In this document: positions 27,314 through 36,454 of the stretch, piece after piece
Numbering within the stretch: position 1 is the stretch's first letter
Layout of the letters: each line of letters starts with the position of its first letter
From: Lachnobacterium bovis
GTDB lineage: Bacteria > Bacillota > Clostridia > Lachnospirales > Lachnospiraceae
Reading direction: 5' to 3'
NCBI RefSeq assembly: GCF_900111325.1
Contig: NZ_FOGW01000004.1
Location: 1-64,000 of the forward strand
Length of the DNA: 64,000 nt
The notes under the pieces: model-generated
The model's input: the letters and a program-made list of their open reading frames with translations, nothing else
The model's database searches: none
What the model was told of the DNA's origin: nothing
Made by a program: the position numbers and the translations under genes

Positions 27314-28819
27314 CTATTCAAGAACAATGCTACCGATAACATTTACACCTAACTGTTCAAACAATTCAAGTTGTTCGTCGATGTCAACATATGATGTCTT
27401 ACTTACTTCTTCAGTAACTACAACATTTAATGGATTCTTTGAAGTTGCAACTTCTTCAATAAATTCATTACTGTTCATAAATTTTACTTCTACATCTTTA
27501 AATAAGTTCTTAGAAATTATTTCTTGCATTTTTACATTTTCATTGTCATTAATAAAAATTATGGAACTTAAACATTTTGCTTTAGTTAATGCAACACATT
27601 TGTGATTTATATTTTTAAGAACTTCTTGTTGTGGTAACACTTTTCTTCCAAAAAGTCCCATAATTTTCTGATCTAATTTACTAACTTTTTTATCATTGAC
27701 TGAAACAACACCTAAAACAGAAATTCCAAAAGAATCTCTTACTTCTGTTTCATTTTTCAATGTTTTGTCTAATAAATATCTTAAGGCTAAAACTATCAAA
27801 CTTAAGAAAATACCTAAAGCTGCTCCAAGAACAACTAATTTTTTATTAACTAGTTGTAAAGATGGTACTTCAACTTCTACTTTTTTATTTTTACTATTTC
27901 CAGTTGAAATTGTGCCATCTGTTGTATCTATATATACTAAGTTATCTTTTTCATCTAATGATAAATTTTTAACCATTGCCTTATAATATTCTCTTGATAA
28001 TTCATCTAAGTTATTTAAATTATTTACTATAGATGTATTAATTTTATCCATTTTTAAAGCAACATTTGATTGTTGTTCTAAGATTTCATTATCTGATGTT
28101 TTGATTAATCTATCTGTTACTTTTGTTAAAGTAACTCCATCGTTTTGTGATTTAATTAAATTAGCATTGTTCTCAATTTTATCTTCAACAATTTTCGCCA
28201 AATCTTCTACTTGTTTATCATTTGAAGCTGTTACAGTAATTTGAATTACTTTAGAGTTGTCATTAGCAACATTCACTTCTACTTTATCATTCTTTGACAT
28301 TTTTGATGTTTTATCACCAACTCTAACTAATTCAGAAACATATTCTTTTGAATCTTCAAATTTATAATCTTTTACAAATGATTCATAAATATCGTTATCA
28401 CTTAAAAAACTTTTTAAAGTTGTTTCAACATCATTTTTTTCTTGTGGCTGTGACACCTTATAGACAAATTTATGCTGATAAACTTTATTAGGATCTAAGT
28501 TCATCAAAATTGATTTATTTGAATAATCAACGTAACTTTTATATTTATTTAAATAAATTTTATATGCATTAAATCTACATTCTGCGTCTTTTTTTTCTGC
28601 TTCATTAAGACTTGCTGTTACATCATCATAAGATATTTTGCCACCTTTTTGTGCTATTTTTTGCATTTCTTTAGCTGCTTTAACTTCTTTATGTGATTTA
28701 TAAATTCCTACACCATCTAATAAAAGCATACCAACTATTGCACATACAATAATTGATCTCCATTTTAATACGATACGCATAAGCATATCTTTAACGTTTA
28801 CTACTACTTCTTTTCTCAT
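27314..28819 (-). CDS. Wzz-like chain-length regulator with a degenerate kinase-like tail
   Basis: 501 residues. It has a membrane helix at about 21-40, a large extracellular coiled-coil-rich region, a second helix at about 326-347, and a cytoplasmic tail of about 150 residues. The link after helix 2 (ETEVRDSFGISVLGVVS) is typical of Wzz/Wzc proteins. The tail resembles a BY-kinase (it ends LGVNVIGSIVLE) but has no Walker A motif, so it should not be an active kinase. The start ATG overlaps the stop of the flippase gene (ATGA); its ribosome site GGAGG is within the flippase end. It probably sets polymer length with Wzy. Confidence 0.8.
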   Translation of the reverse strand: MRKEVVVNVKDMLMRIVLKWRSIIVCAIVGMLLLDGVGIYKSHKEVKAAKEMQKIAQKGGKISYDDVTASLNEAEKKDAECRFNAYKIYLNKYKSYVDYSNKSILMNLDPNKVYQHKFVYKVSQPQEKNDVETTLKSFLSDNDIYESFVKDYKFEDSKEYVSELVRVGDKTSKMSKNDKVEVNVANDNSKVIQITVTASNDKQVEDLAKIVEDKIENNANLIKSQNDGVTLTKVTDRLIKTSDNEILEQQSNVALKMDKINTSIVNNLNNLDELSREYYKAMVKNLSLDEKDNLVYIDTTDGTISTGNSKNKKVEVEVPSLQLVNKKLVVLGAALGIFLSLIVLALRYLLDKTLKNETEVRDSFGISVLGVVSVNDKKVSKLDQKIMGLFGRKVLPQQEVLKNINHKCVALTKAKCLSSIIFINDNENVKMQEIISKNLFKDVEVKFMNSNEFIEEVATSKNPLNVVVTEEVSKTSYVDIDEQLELFEQLGVNVIGSIVLE

Positions 28820-30288
28820 TTTTTCCTCCTATTTACCATATCCCATAACTGTGTTGATAATTCTTTGACTAGTTTTTCTTTTGATACAAGTAAAACTACT
28901 CCATAAACCCCAAAAAATACTGTTGCAACTATCGCCATATATATAAAATCCTGTACTCTTGATTTTATGTTAAGCGGAATATCTTTTATTAAAAACACTG
29001 CAACAAATGCCAATACATTTGCAATTATAATCTTACCATAGCTTATTTTTTTAAAAAGCTTAATATTTACTTCCGTCATTGAACAAAACTGCACTACAAA
29101 TACCGCAATCTCAGCTGCTAGTGTTCCTATAGATGCACCTGTTGGACCGAATTTAGGAATAAATATAATATTTAGTACTAAATCAACTAAAGCACCTACT
29201 ATTGATGAATACAAAACATTTTTTTCTTTTCCTAATGGTACAAGTAATTGGTAACCTGTAACTGCTGTAAATGCAATAAACACTATACTTGGCATTATTA
29301 CGACCATTGGTGTTATTGCTTTAGCAAATTTGTAGTTTGCGATAAAGTAAATTCCCTCTCTTGCAAAAAATGAAAAGAATATAACTACTGGTAATGAAAT
29401 TAATAATGAAAAATCTAATACTTTTTCAATTATTTCATAGAATTCCTTCATTCTTTTTTCTTTTACAAAAATTGAAGCTTTAGGTAATAAAACTGCACTT
29501 ACTGATGTTACTAAACTTACTAAAATTGTTTTTATTTTTACAGCTGTACTATAATAACTTACTGCATTTTCGCCCTTCATAAATCTAAGCATAACAATAT
29601 CTAAATTAGTATAAATTGTTGTTGCAACTGTTAATGCAAAGAAAATAAAAATAGGTTTGTAATGTCTTTTAAAATTATAATTTCCAACTGGTTTTAACGT
29701 AACATATTTCTTTAAATTAATTAAGTTCATTATATTTGATGCAGATGATGCAAAAATCAAAATTGCTCCATACCACATATAATCTTTTGGCTTATGTACT
29801 AAAATAAACATAAGAACAATTGATACAAGCTTGAAAAATATTGATCTTTTAGTTATATATGTATATTCTTCTAATGCTTTGTATAACCACTCTACACCAA
29901 TCGCATTTAACAAAATTATTGAACTCATTACTAAAATAAGCCACTTATCACTATATAATTCTGGAATAAATATAGTAATTCCACCTAATACAACATATGC
30001 AAACACTGCTGTAATTAAGTTAATAAATAGAATTTCCTGCGTTATTCTAGATAATTCTTCTTTATTCTTTCTATTTTGAGCACATATTCTAACACCATAT
30101 GTTGGAATACCTAGCTGCGCAAACATTGAAAAATAAGTAACGATTGTCGAAATCGAATTAATTTTTCCATTCATTTTTACGCCAAGCGTATCTGCTATGT
30201 ACGGAAATGTTATTAATGGAAAAATAAATGCTGACATCGAAAGAATCGTGTTCATTAACGCATTTACTTTAACTGATTTCTTTTTCAT
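28816..30288 (-). CDS. Polysaccharide repeat-unit flippase (Wzx, MOP superfamily)
   Basis: About 490 residues with 12-14 hydrophobic helices. The N-terminal pattern NTILSMSAFIFPLITFPYIADTLG and the internal YSTAVKIK segment are typical of Wzx/RfbX flippases, which turn undecaprenyl-diphosphate-linked repeat units to the outer face of the membrane. Of two adjacent ATG codons, the second (30286-30288) is better spaced (6 nt) from GGAGG. The start lies within the 3' end of the upstream gene (overlap about 20 bp), which suggests translational coupling. Confidence 0.9.
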   Translation of the reverse strand: MKKKSVKVNALMNTILSMSAFIFPLITFPYIADTLGVKMNGKINSISTIVTYFSMFAQLGIPTYGVRICAQNRKNKEELSRITQEILFINLITAVFAYVVLGGITIFIPELYSDKWLILVMSSIILLNAIGVEWLYKALEEYTYITKRSIFFKLVSIVLMFILVHKPKDYMWYGAILIFASSASNIMNLINLKKYVTLKPVGNYNFKRHYKPIFIFFALTVATTIYTNLDIVMLRFMKGENAVSYYSTAVKIKTILVSLVTSVSAVLLPKASIFVKEKRMKEFYEIIEKVLDFSLLISLPVVIFFSFFAREGIYFIANYKFAKAITPMVVIMPSIVFIAFTAVTGYQLLVPLGKEKNVLYSSIVGALVDLVLNIIFIPKFGPTGASIGTLAAEIAVFVVQFCSMTEVNIKLFKKISYGKIIIANVLAFVAVFLIKDIPLNIKSRVQDFIYMAIVATVFFGVYGVVLLVSKEKLVKELSTQLWDMVNRRKK

Positions 30289-31255
30289 CATTTACCTCCA
30301 ATGTTTCTATTATATGAATTGGACTGTATTCATTATTATATTTATAATTAGGCATATCATCATTTTTTACCCAATCCCAATCAATATCGCCTAAATTTGT
30401 ATAGAATTTCATATATCTTTCATCATAAAATGGAAGCTTTTTAATATTTTCATTATTTGTAAGTAACTTTTTATTATATACAATTGCTTCATAATATCTT
30501 AAAGTAACACCACTTTGTCCTTTTTGTGTTATATCTAAAATACATTTTGATGACTGCATTCTTCTTAACATTTCATCATATGGCAAATATGTATTCATTG
30601 AATATTCTTCACCAATTTGATTAATTTGATTTTGATTTAATCCTAGTAATTTTACATCTACGTTCACTTGATTATCTTTAATCATGTTTTTTAAATTTAA
30701 CATCATATCAAATCTATCTTTTACGCAACCTAAATAAAATAAATCTTTTTCATTACTAGCTTTTGTATCAAATTTAAAAGTCGAATACAATGTGTTTTGA
30801 TATTTAAAACCATATTCTTTTGCATCAATTGGATCAAATGTTATAATTTCATCGAATTTAAATTGTTCCATTAATGACTTAGCAACGGATACACTTGGAT
30901 AATTAGCTGACATTGGGTCAATTAATAACATCACAACTTTTATTCCGGCATTACGTAATTGTTCTAAATTTGCTAATTCAATTTTTTGTAACGCCTCATT
31001 TGTAAATAAAACTGTCTTTTCTTTATTACTACATGTGTTATCCTTGATGATCTTATTTATCATCTTTTTTTTATAAATAAGTTTGTAGTAAAAATTTTTT
31101 ATAATAGAATCTATTTTTCTGATGTATCTATTACTTGATGTTGCTTTAATATATGTTTCATATAGGAATTCAACATTTTGTAATTTTTTTAAATCTTCTA
31201 GCATATAGTTACTTATAATTCCATAATTACTTATGCTTATAACGTAATATTTCAT
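30269..31255 (-). CDS. Putative GT-B-fold glycosyltransferase
   Basis: 328 residues, no membrane helix. The N-terminal half has alternating strands typical of a Rossmann-type domain (VVMLLIDPMSANY near 128-140). The C-terminal half has LFYLGCVKDRFDMML, YLPYDEMLRRMQSSKCILDI and GVTLRYYEAIVYNKKLLTNN, which resembles the sugar-nucleotide site of GT-B/CgeB-like enzymes. It starts directly after the stop of the Wzy-like gene with no gap. It is probably a capsule glycosyltransferase; family assignment is tentative. Confidence 0.6.
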   Translation of the reverse strand: MKYYVISISNYGIISNYMLEDLKKLQNVEFLYETYIKATSSNRYIRKIDSIIKNFYYKLIYKKKMINKIIKDNTCSNKEKTVLFTNEALQKIELANLEQLRNAGIKVVMLLIDPMSANYPSVSVAKSLMEQFKFDEIITFDPIDAKEYGFKYQNTLYSTFKFDTKASNEKDLFYLGCVKDRFDMMLNLKNMIKDNQVNVDVKLLGLNQNQINQIGEEYSMNTYLPYDEMLRRMQSSKCILDITQKGQSGVTLRYYEAIVYNKKLLTNNENIKKLPFYDERYMKFYTNLGDIDWDWVKNDDMPNYKYNNEYSPIHIIETLEVNDEKEIS

Positions 31256-32530
31256 CTAGCTTTTTATCTCCTTTACCCTATTGTCATCCTTTAACTTTGT
31301 ATAATACAATGCCAAAAGAGCAAATGTTACAATAGTCATTCCAGAACTACTTGACATAAATCCTGGGTTAAAAAATGGTTTAATCAGCCAAATCACAAAA
31401 TTTAATAACAATATTATTTTTGCAATATTATCTTTACACCATTTAACACTTATTTCAAAAAATGTATAAATCAATCCACCTATAATTAAGAAAAATCCAA
31501 TCACACCGAATTGATACATGTATGACATATATTCTAGCTCATAACTATGTGGATTCGATTCTGAACGTATAAAATCTTTGACATATGAACCTAATCCATG
31601 ACCAATAAATGGTGATTCTAAGAATCCTTCATACAGATGTTCAAATTGATCATTTCTTACACCGTCAGATGCTTCAACCTGTGTTCCTGAGAATCTATAT
31701 TCTAGCGCTCCTGAAACATTTTCTATAATTTTTCCATCTTTATACAAGAATAAAAATGCAACCGCTAGTAAAACACATATAATTCCGGATAGAATTATTA
31801 ACATATTTTTATAAGTTAATCCTTCTTTTTTGAAGTAATAGAATATTCCAATTAATGCCATTGCTAAGAACTGAACTATTACAACCCTAGAATATACAAT
31901 CATCGAATACGCTGCCATTACTGCAATCAATGCGAATTTTCTACTTATTGACTTCTTGCCGCAAGCTAACTCTATACTCATTAAAATCAAAGGTATAGTA
32001 TCATTTGAGGTTGTGATTCTATAACAGGTTATTGGTCCCATTTTAAATTCAAGACTCATCCACTCGGCATTCAATAGTTTTTCGAAAATAACACCTACTG
32101 CATCATATGATACCACATGAACTATAAGAGCCATCTCGATAAGAATCTTAAGTCCCACATAAAAAATAACAGCCATCCACAGTACTTTAATTGCTCTGTC
32201 TATATCAACCCATTTGTTTTTAAAACATAACAATGCAATTATAATTACACTTATTAATGAAAAAAATGATTTAAGGAATGTCTTCAAACCAGGGGTATAT
32301 CCACCTGCAATACTTAATATTCCCCATAAAATCATAATTACTACTATTTCGATTAGTCTTATTGTATACCGATCCACTACAATTTTATTTTGTCTTAGCA
32401 TTTCTACTGCAATACAGCCAAAAATTCCAAGCACCAATAAAATTTTTACAGGAATTCCAATAATAGATCCTGATGGTAGTACAAAGGAAAACAGCAATAC
32501 ATAAAACAACCATTCAATTATTTTCCCCAA
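31256..32530 (-). CDS. O-antigen polymerase/ligase-like membrane protein (Wzy type)
   Basis: 424 residues with about 11 helices and one long loop. The loop SDGVRNDQFEHLYEGFLESPFIGHGLGSY is the common Wzy_C/O-antigen ligase signature, where a repeat unit built inside is joined to the growing chain outside. The start is a TTG at 32528-32530 with AGGAG 7 nt upstream. It lies 2 bp after the previous glycosyltransferase gene. A second polymerase-like gene is at 36455-37690. Confidence 0.85.
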   Translation of the reverse strand: MGKIIEWLFYVLLFSFVLPSGSIIGIPVKILLVLGIFGCIAVEMLRQNKIVVDRYTIRLIEIVVIMILWGILSIAGGYTPGLKTFLKSFFSLISVIIIALLCFKNKWVDIDRAIKVLWMAVIFYVGLKILIEMALIVHVVSYDAVGVIFEKLLNAEWMSLEFKMGPITCYRITTSNDTIPLILMSIELACGKKSISRKFALIAVMAAYSMIVYSRVVIVQFLAMALIGIFYYFKKEGLTYKNMLIILSGIICVLLAVAFLFLYKDGKIIENVSGALEYRFSGTQVEASDGVRNDQFEHLYEGFLESPFIGHGLGSYVKDFIRSESNPHSYELEYMSYMYQFGVIGFFLIIGGLIYTFFEISVKWCKDNIAKIILLLNFVIWLIKPFFNPGFMSSSSGMTIVTFALLALYYTKLKDDNRVKEIKS

Positions 32531-32532
32531 TA

Positions 32533-33390
32533 TTATTCTCCTTTCTCTTGCTGTCTAAGACTTTTTACAAAAGCCTTTCCATCTTTTACTCCCCTAATCA
32601 TAGCTGATAATTTTTTTATTTTTTTGTCTTCACAAACTATAGTTTTAATAAAAAACTTATAATATTTACCCTTTTCTTCCTTTATATCAATAGAATTTCT
32701 ATGCATATACATATAAATTATTCTATTTCTAACAATATAATACTTTCTAAAAGCTGAATGATTTAACACTGTAAACTTCTTGCCGAAAACTTTTTTTGTT
32801 TTACCATGTCCTATTTCATGCATTAAATGTACTGTGTTAATTCTATAAATTTTATATCCATGTTCAACTAATTTTGCACAAAAATCATGATCAACTAAAT
32901 CAATGAATAATGGTTCAAAGAATCCGCCGACTTCTTCCCATGTTTTAACTGATGTTAGTGATGCTGAAGTTATACATTTGTCTAATTCTTCAACATCCCC
33001 TTTAAAACCAACAACCTCTTCATAATTTCTGTCCAAAATAAGTGGACTAAGTGAACCTACTTTATCTAATGTTGTCATATATTTCATATATTCTGACATT
33101 ATATTTTGAGGTACAACCGAATCTTGATCTAATGTCAAAACATACTCATACCCATTTTCTTTTGCAAATTCAAACATTTGATTTAATGCTCTTGCAATAC
33201 CTACATTTTTATTATTCTTTACAATTGATAACTTATCATAATTCTTTAAAAGGGTATTTTCTATTTCATCAATGTTGTTAGATCCATTATCAATACAAAC
33301 AACTGCATCAACTTGATCAATTACAGCTTCAATGTTTTCTTTTAATCTATCTTTTTCAGGATTATATAATGTAATACCAGCAACTGTCAT
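32533..33390 (-). CDS. RfbF-like family 2 glycosyltransferase (putative rhamnosyltransferase)
   Basis: 285 residues. It starts TVAGITLYNPEKDRL and contains CIDNGS, NKNVGIARALNQ and LDQDSV, the pattern of RfbF-like rhamnosyltransferases, with the DQDS metal site. The PLFIDLVDHDFCAKL segment also fits. It is cytoplasmic and would add a sugar, possibly rhamnose, to the lipid-linked repeat unit. No dTDP-rhamnose synthesis genes are in the window, so the donor is not confirmed. Confidence 0.82.
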   Translation of the reverse strand: MTVAGITLYNPEKDRLKENIEAVIDQVDAVVCIDNGSNNIDEIENTLLKNYDKLSIVKNNKNVGIARALNQMFEFAKENGYEYVLTLDQDSVVPQNIMSEYMKYMTTLDKVGSLSPLILDRNYEEVVGFKGDVEELDKCITSASLTSVKTWEEVGGFFEPLFIDLVDHDFCAKLVEHGYKIYRINTVHLMHEIGHGKTKKVFGKKFTVLNHSAFRKYYIVRNRIIYMYMHRNSIDIKEEKGKYYKFFIKTIVCEDKKIKKLSAMIRGVKDGKAFVKSLRQQEKGE

Positions 33391-33417
33391 TTTTTCACCT
33401 CTAAATCTCTTGCAAAT

Positions 33418-34137
33418 TTATTTTACTCTTCTTTTTCCTCGTAGGCTTCTTACTAATAATGCCCACATGAAAAATACACGATTTTTTATCATTTTGCCAA
33501 CACCATAATGACTCATTGATGATACATTATCACCATGTCTTCTGTAATGGAACAATACCTTTTTGTAAAAATATGATCCACCATGAATATCTCCTAATAC
33601 TCCAATCCATTGATCATGCATCTCAATATAATTTGGAATAGGAAGTGCATATTCTAAAAGTTCTCTTTTAAAAGCCATACAACAACCAATGTATGAATTT
33701 TTAACGATATTTTTTATGGCACCATTTTTTGAACCTCTATATTCAATAAATGATGGAATTGTTACTTCTTCTTTCTCGTTAAACACTTCTGCATCATGTA
33801 CCACAACAGATGCCTTTGTATTCTTAAATACTTCTAAAACTTCTTTTACTTTTGTTGGTTCCCAAATATCATCTTGATCACATAAAAAAAGATAATCCCC
33901 TTTAGCTTTTAATAGTGCATTCTCAAAATTCTTCTTAACACCAGCTTTAGGACCATCTATTAATCGGATATTAGAATACTTATTTGATAATTCTTCAATT
34001 ATTTTTCTTGTATTATCTGTCGAAAAATCATCTGATATAACTAATTCATCTTCCTTTGTCAAATTGACCATTATTGACTCTATTTGTTTTTTTATATATT
34101 TTTCACCATTATAGGCTGCCATACATACTGATACCAT
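33418..34137 (-). CDS. Family 2 glycosyltransferase
   Basis: 239 residues, a single GT-A domain: VSVCMAAYNGEKYIKKQI, SDDFSTDNT, DQDDIW (metal site) and MHDQWIGVLG, with LFHYRRHGDNVSS near the end. This form is common in rhamnan and capsule loci. It lies between two other GT2 genes with short gaps, so it is part of the same operon. The sugar is unknown. Confidence 0.85.
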   Translation of the reverse strand: MVSVCMAAYNGEKYIKKQIESIMVNLTKEDELVISDDFSTDNTRKIIEELSNKYSNIRLIDGPKAGVKKNFENALLKAKGDYLFLCDQDDIWEPTKVKEVLEVFKNTKASVVVHDAEVFNEKEEVTIPSFIEYRGSKNGAIKNIVKNSYIGCCMAFKRELLEYALPIPNYIEMHDQWIGVLGDIHGGSYFYKKVLFHYRRHGDNVSSMSHYGVGKMIKNRVFFMWALLVRSLRGKRRVK

Positions 34138-34179
34138 AATAACCTCGCTAATCTATCTAATCATGCATATTCAAATGAT

Positions 34180-34971
34180 TTAAAATAATTTAAATCCCCA
34201 TTTAAAGAAATATTTAAACATCGATTGCACATGAATTTTAAATAATTTTTTGTTTTTATGTGAACCTTTTTCCCATTTATGAATTACAGTAGCTCCTGGA
34301 TAATATACTAATTTTGATACTTTATTTACTCTCTTACATAAATCAGCATCCTCTAAATACATAAAAAATCTATCATCAAAACCTTCTAATTTTCTATATA
34401 AATTAGTTCTTATTACTAAAAAGCTTCCCTGTCCAAATGGAACATCAAATACTTTAGTGTAATCCTTATCTTGCATAGTATGCTTAGCTTGTCTTTTTTT
34501 GAACTTATTTTTCATAAACATTCTGATAAACATATCAAAAATTGTAAGTTCAGTTCTATAAACAGCTTGTAAATTACCCTGCTCATCCTCAAGTCTTGGA
34601 ATAACCATTCCAATTTCACTATTAGCATCCATAAAATTTATTATTTCTTTAAATGCATCTTCTTTAAATAAAATATCAGGATTTACAATAGCATGATATT
34701 TAGAATCGATTTCATCTAAAATCATGTTATGGCCTTTACCAAAGCCTTGATTTGTGTTGTTAGTTCTAAATTCAACGTCTTTAAATTGTTTTAACTGTGT
34801 TTTAAATTCTTCTCTTCTAGCAAATTCTTCTTCTGTCGAACAATCTGTATTATCTACGATGTATATTGTTTTATCAATAGAATCGCTAGTAAATTTTTCT
34901 AGCGATTCTATTGCCTCAACAACTTCACCATAATTTTTATAAACTACAATTGATAAAGTTAATGTTTTCAT
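34180..34971 (-). CDS. WbbL-like family 2 glycosyltransferase containing a perfect DNA inverted repeat
   Basis: 263 residues, GT-A fold: LSIVVYKNYGEV, VDNTDCS, NQGFGKGHN, NPDILF (metal site), PFGQGSFLVIR and FDDRFFMYLEDADLC, a pattern of WbbL-type rhamnosyltransferases. Unusually, codons 20-32 are encoded by a perfect 15-bp inverted repeat (34875-34889 with 34899-34913; see the separate entry), which should form a strong hairpin in the mRNA. The protein reads through it without disturbance (AIESLEKFTSDSID). Confidence 0.85.
   Translation of the reverse strand: MKTLTLSIVVYKNYGEVVEAIESLEKFTSDSIDKTIYIVDNTDCSTEEEFARREEFKTQLKQFKDVEFRTNNTNQGFGKGHNMILDEIDSKYHAIVNPDILFKEDAFKEIINFMDANSEIGMVIPRLEDEQGNLQAVYRTELTIFDMFIRMFMKNKFKKRQAKHTMQDKDYTKVFDVPFGQGSFLVIRTNLYRKLEGFDDRFFMYLEDADLCKRVNKVSKLVYYPGATVIHKWEKGSHKNKKLFKIHVQSMFKYFFKWGFKLF
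34875..34913 (-). repeat. Perfect 15-bp inverted repeat with 9-nt loop inside a coding region
   Basis: Left arm CAATAGAATCGCTAG (34875-34889), loop of 9 nt, right arm CTAGCGATTCTATTG (34899-34913). All 15 positions pair. It lies about 60 nt into the glycosyltransferase gene, mid-operon, and has no T-run after it on either strand, so it is not a standard terminator. Confidence 0.95.
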
Positions 34972-34988
34972 TTTTTTCCTCTGATTTT

Positions 34989-36428
34989 TTATTTTGATCC
35001 TTCTTTGTCAAAAACAACTTTAAATGTCTTAAATAATATTTTAACATCTAATAAAAGTGACCAATTTTCAATATATTTAGTGTCAAGACGTACAACCTCA
35101 TCGAAATCAGTTATATCACTTCGTCCACTTACCTGCCACATTCCTGTTAAGCCTGGTTTCATACTAAGTCTAATTTTATGATGCAAATCGTACTCTTCGT
35201 ACTCATTTGCTGTTGGTGGTCTTGTACCAACTAAGCTCATATCGCCTAATAAAATATTCCAAAATTGTGGTAATTCATCAATACTTGTTTTACGAATGAA
35301 GTTACCAATACCTTTTCCTGGTCCCTTTTCTGAACCGATAATTCTTGGATCATTTTCCATTTTAAACATTAATCCGTTCATTTCGTTTTGAGCCATTAAT
35401 TCTTTTTTTCGCTCTTCTGCGTCTAAATACATTGATCTAAACTTATACATATAGAAAATACGACCATTTTTACCTACTCGTTTTTGTTTGAAAAAGATAG
35501 GACCTGGTGATGCTTTTTTTATTGCTGGTCCAACAAAAATAAGTGCAATACCTGTTATAAGTAATCCTACTAATGCTCCAACAATATCTACTAAACGTTT
35601 AAGCGCGATTTGCCATCCTGTAGCTGCATTAATTGCAGTTGTGATAACATGTTGATCCCCAATATTTTCAACAAATTCATTTGGAAGATCATCTGGTAAA
35701 AATCCCATTCCAACATGAACTGTAACACCCATACTCAAAAATGTATTTATTAAATCTTCAACTTCAAATTTTTCTCTGAATGTATCAATATAAACCTCAT
35801 CTACTACATCTTTTTTGATGTACTCAACTAGTTCTTCTTTACCTTTTAAAGTCTTAATTCCCATCACTTCATCTGGTAGATTCTCACCTGATTCTAAAAA
35901 TGAAACACTTGAAATCTTAAATTGTCTAAATTTTTTATTAAGAATACCTTTTAAACAACTTTCAACATGTTCTTGTGATGAAATAACTAACATATTTGAT
36001 TGATTTTTTTCTTTTGTAAGCATCTTTCTTACTACCTGTTTCCAGATAATTCTACCTAAACTACATGCAATAATAGAAACACCCCAACTTAACAAGAATA
36101 CTGTTCTTGATAATAAGTATGATTCCTTTACCACATATTCGTATAAAAGTAGTAACAATTGAATAATTGTAACATGTTCAATTGTATATAAAATTTCTGC
36201 TAACGCGTCTCTTTGGATGATATGTTTATAATTCTGAGAGAAAAATACAACTACAATATCTAAAGCCACTAAAATTATAGCAAGCTTAGTGTACATTTGC
36301 TCTCCTTGTAATAAGCTTTCTTTGTGTCTAATACTATATGATAAGAAGAAAGCAATTTCCATAAATATAATATCTAGAATTTCGAAATCCCAGTGTTTCA
36401 TCCAGTTTATATTTTTCTTGCGATACAT
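34989..36428 (-). CDS. Initiating sugar-phosphate transferase (polyprenyl-phosphate hexose-1-phosphate transferase)
   Basis: 479 residues. The N-terminus has about four helices (15-130), then a Rossmann-like middle domain (about 140-260), a helix near 280-300 and the bacterial sugar transferase domain at the C-terminus. Motifs: FKQKRVGKNGRIFYMYKFRS, TSIDELPQFWNILLGDMSLV, GTRPP and KPGLTGMWQVSGRS. Enzymes of this family move a hexose-1-phosphate from a nucleotide sugar to undecaprenyl phosphate, the first step of repeat-unit synthesis. It is one of two such enzymes in this locus. Confidence 0.92.
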   Translation of the reverse strand: MYRKKNINWMKHWDFEILDIIFMEIAFFLSYSIRHKESLLQGEQMYTKLAIILVALDIVVVFFSQNYKHIIQRDALAEILYTIEHVTIIQLLLLLYEYVVKESYLLSRTVFLLSWGVSIIACSLGRIIWKQVVRKMLTKEKNQSNMLVISSQEHVESCLKGILNKKFRQFKISSVSFLESGENLPDEVMGIKTLKGKEELVEYIKKDVVDEVYIDTFREKFEVEDLINTFLSMGVTVHVGMGFLPDDLPNEFVENIGDQHVITTAINAATGWQIALKRLVDIVGALVGLLITGIALIFVGPAIKKASPGPIFFKQKRVGKNGRIFYMYKFRSMYLDAEERKKELMAQNEMNGLMFKMENDPRIIGSEKGPGKGIGNFIRKTSIDELPQFWNILLGDMSLVGTRPPTANEYEEYDLHHKIRLSMKPGLTGMWQVSGRSDITDFDEVVRLDTKYIENWSLLLDVKILFKTFKVVFDKEGSK

Positions 36429-36454
36429 AATTTCCTCCTTAATCTTTTCCGACT

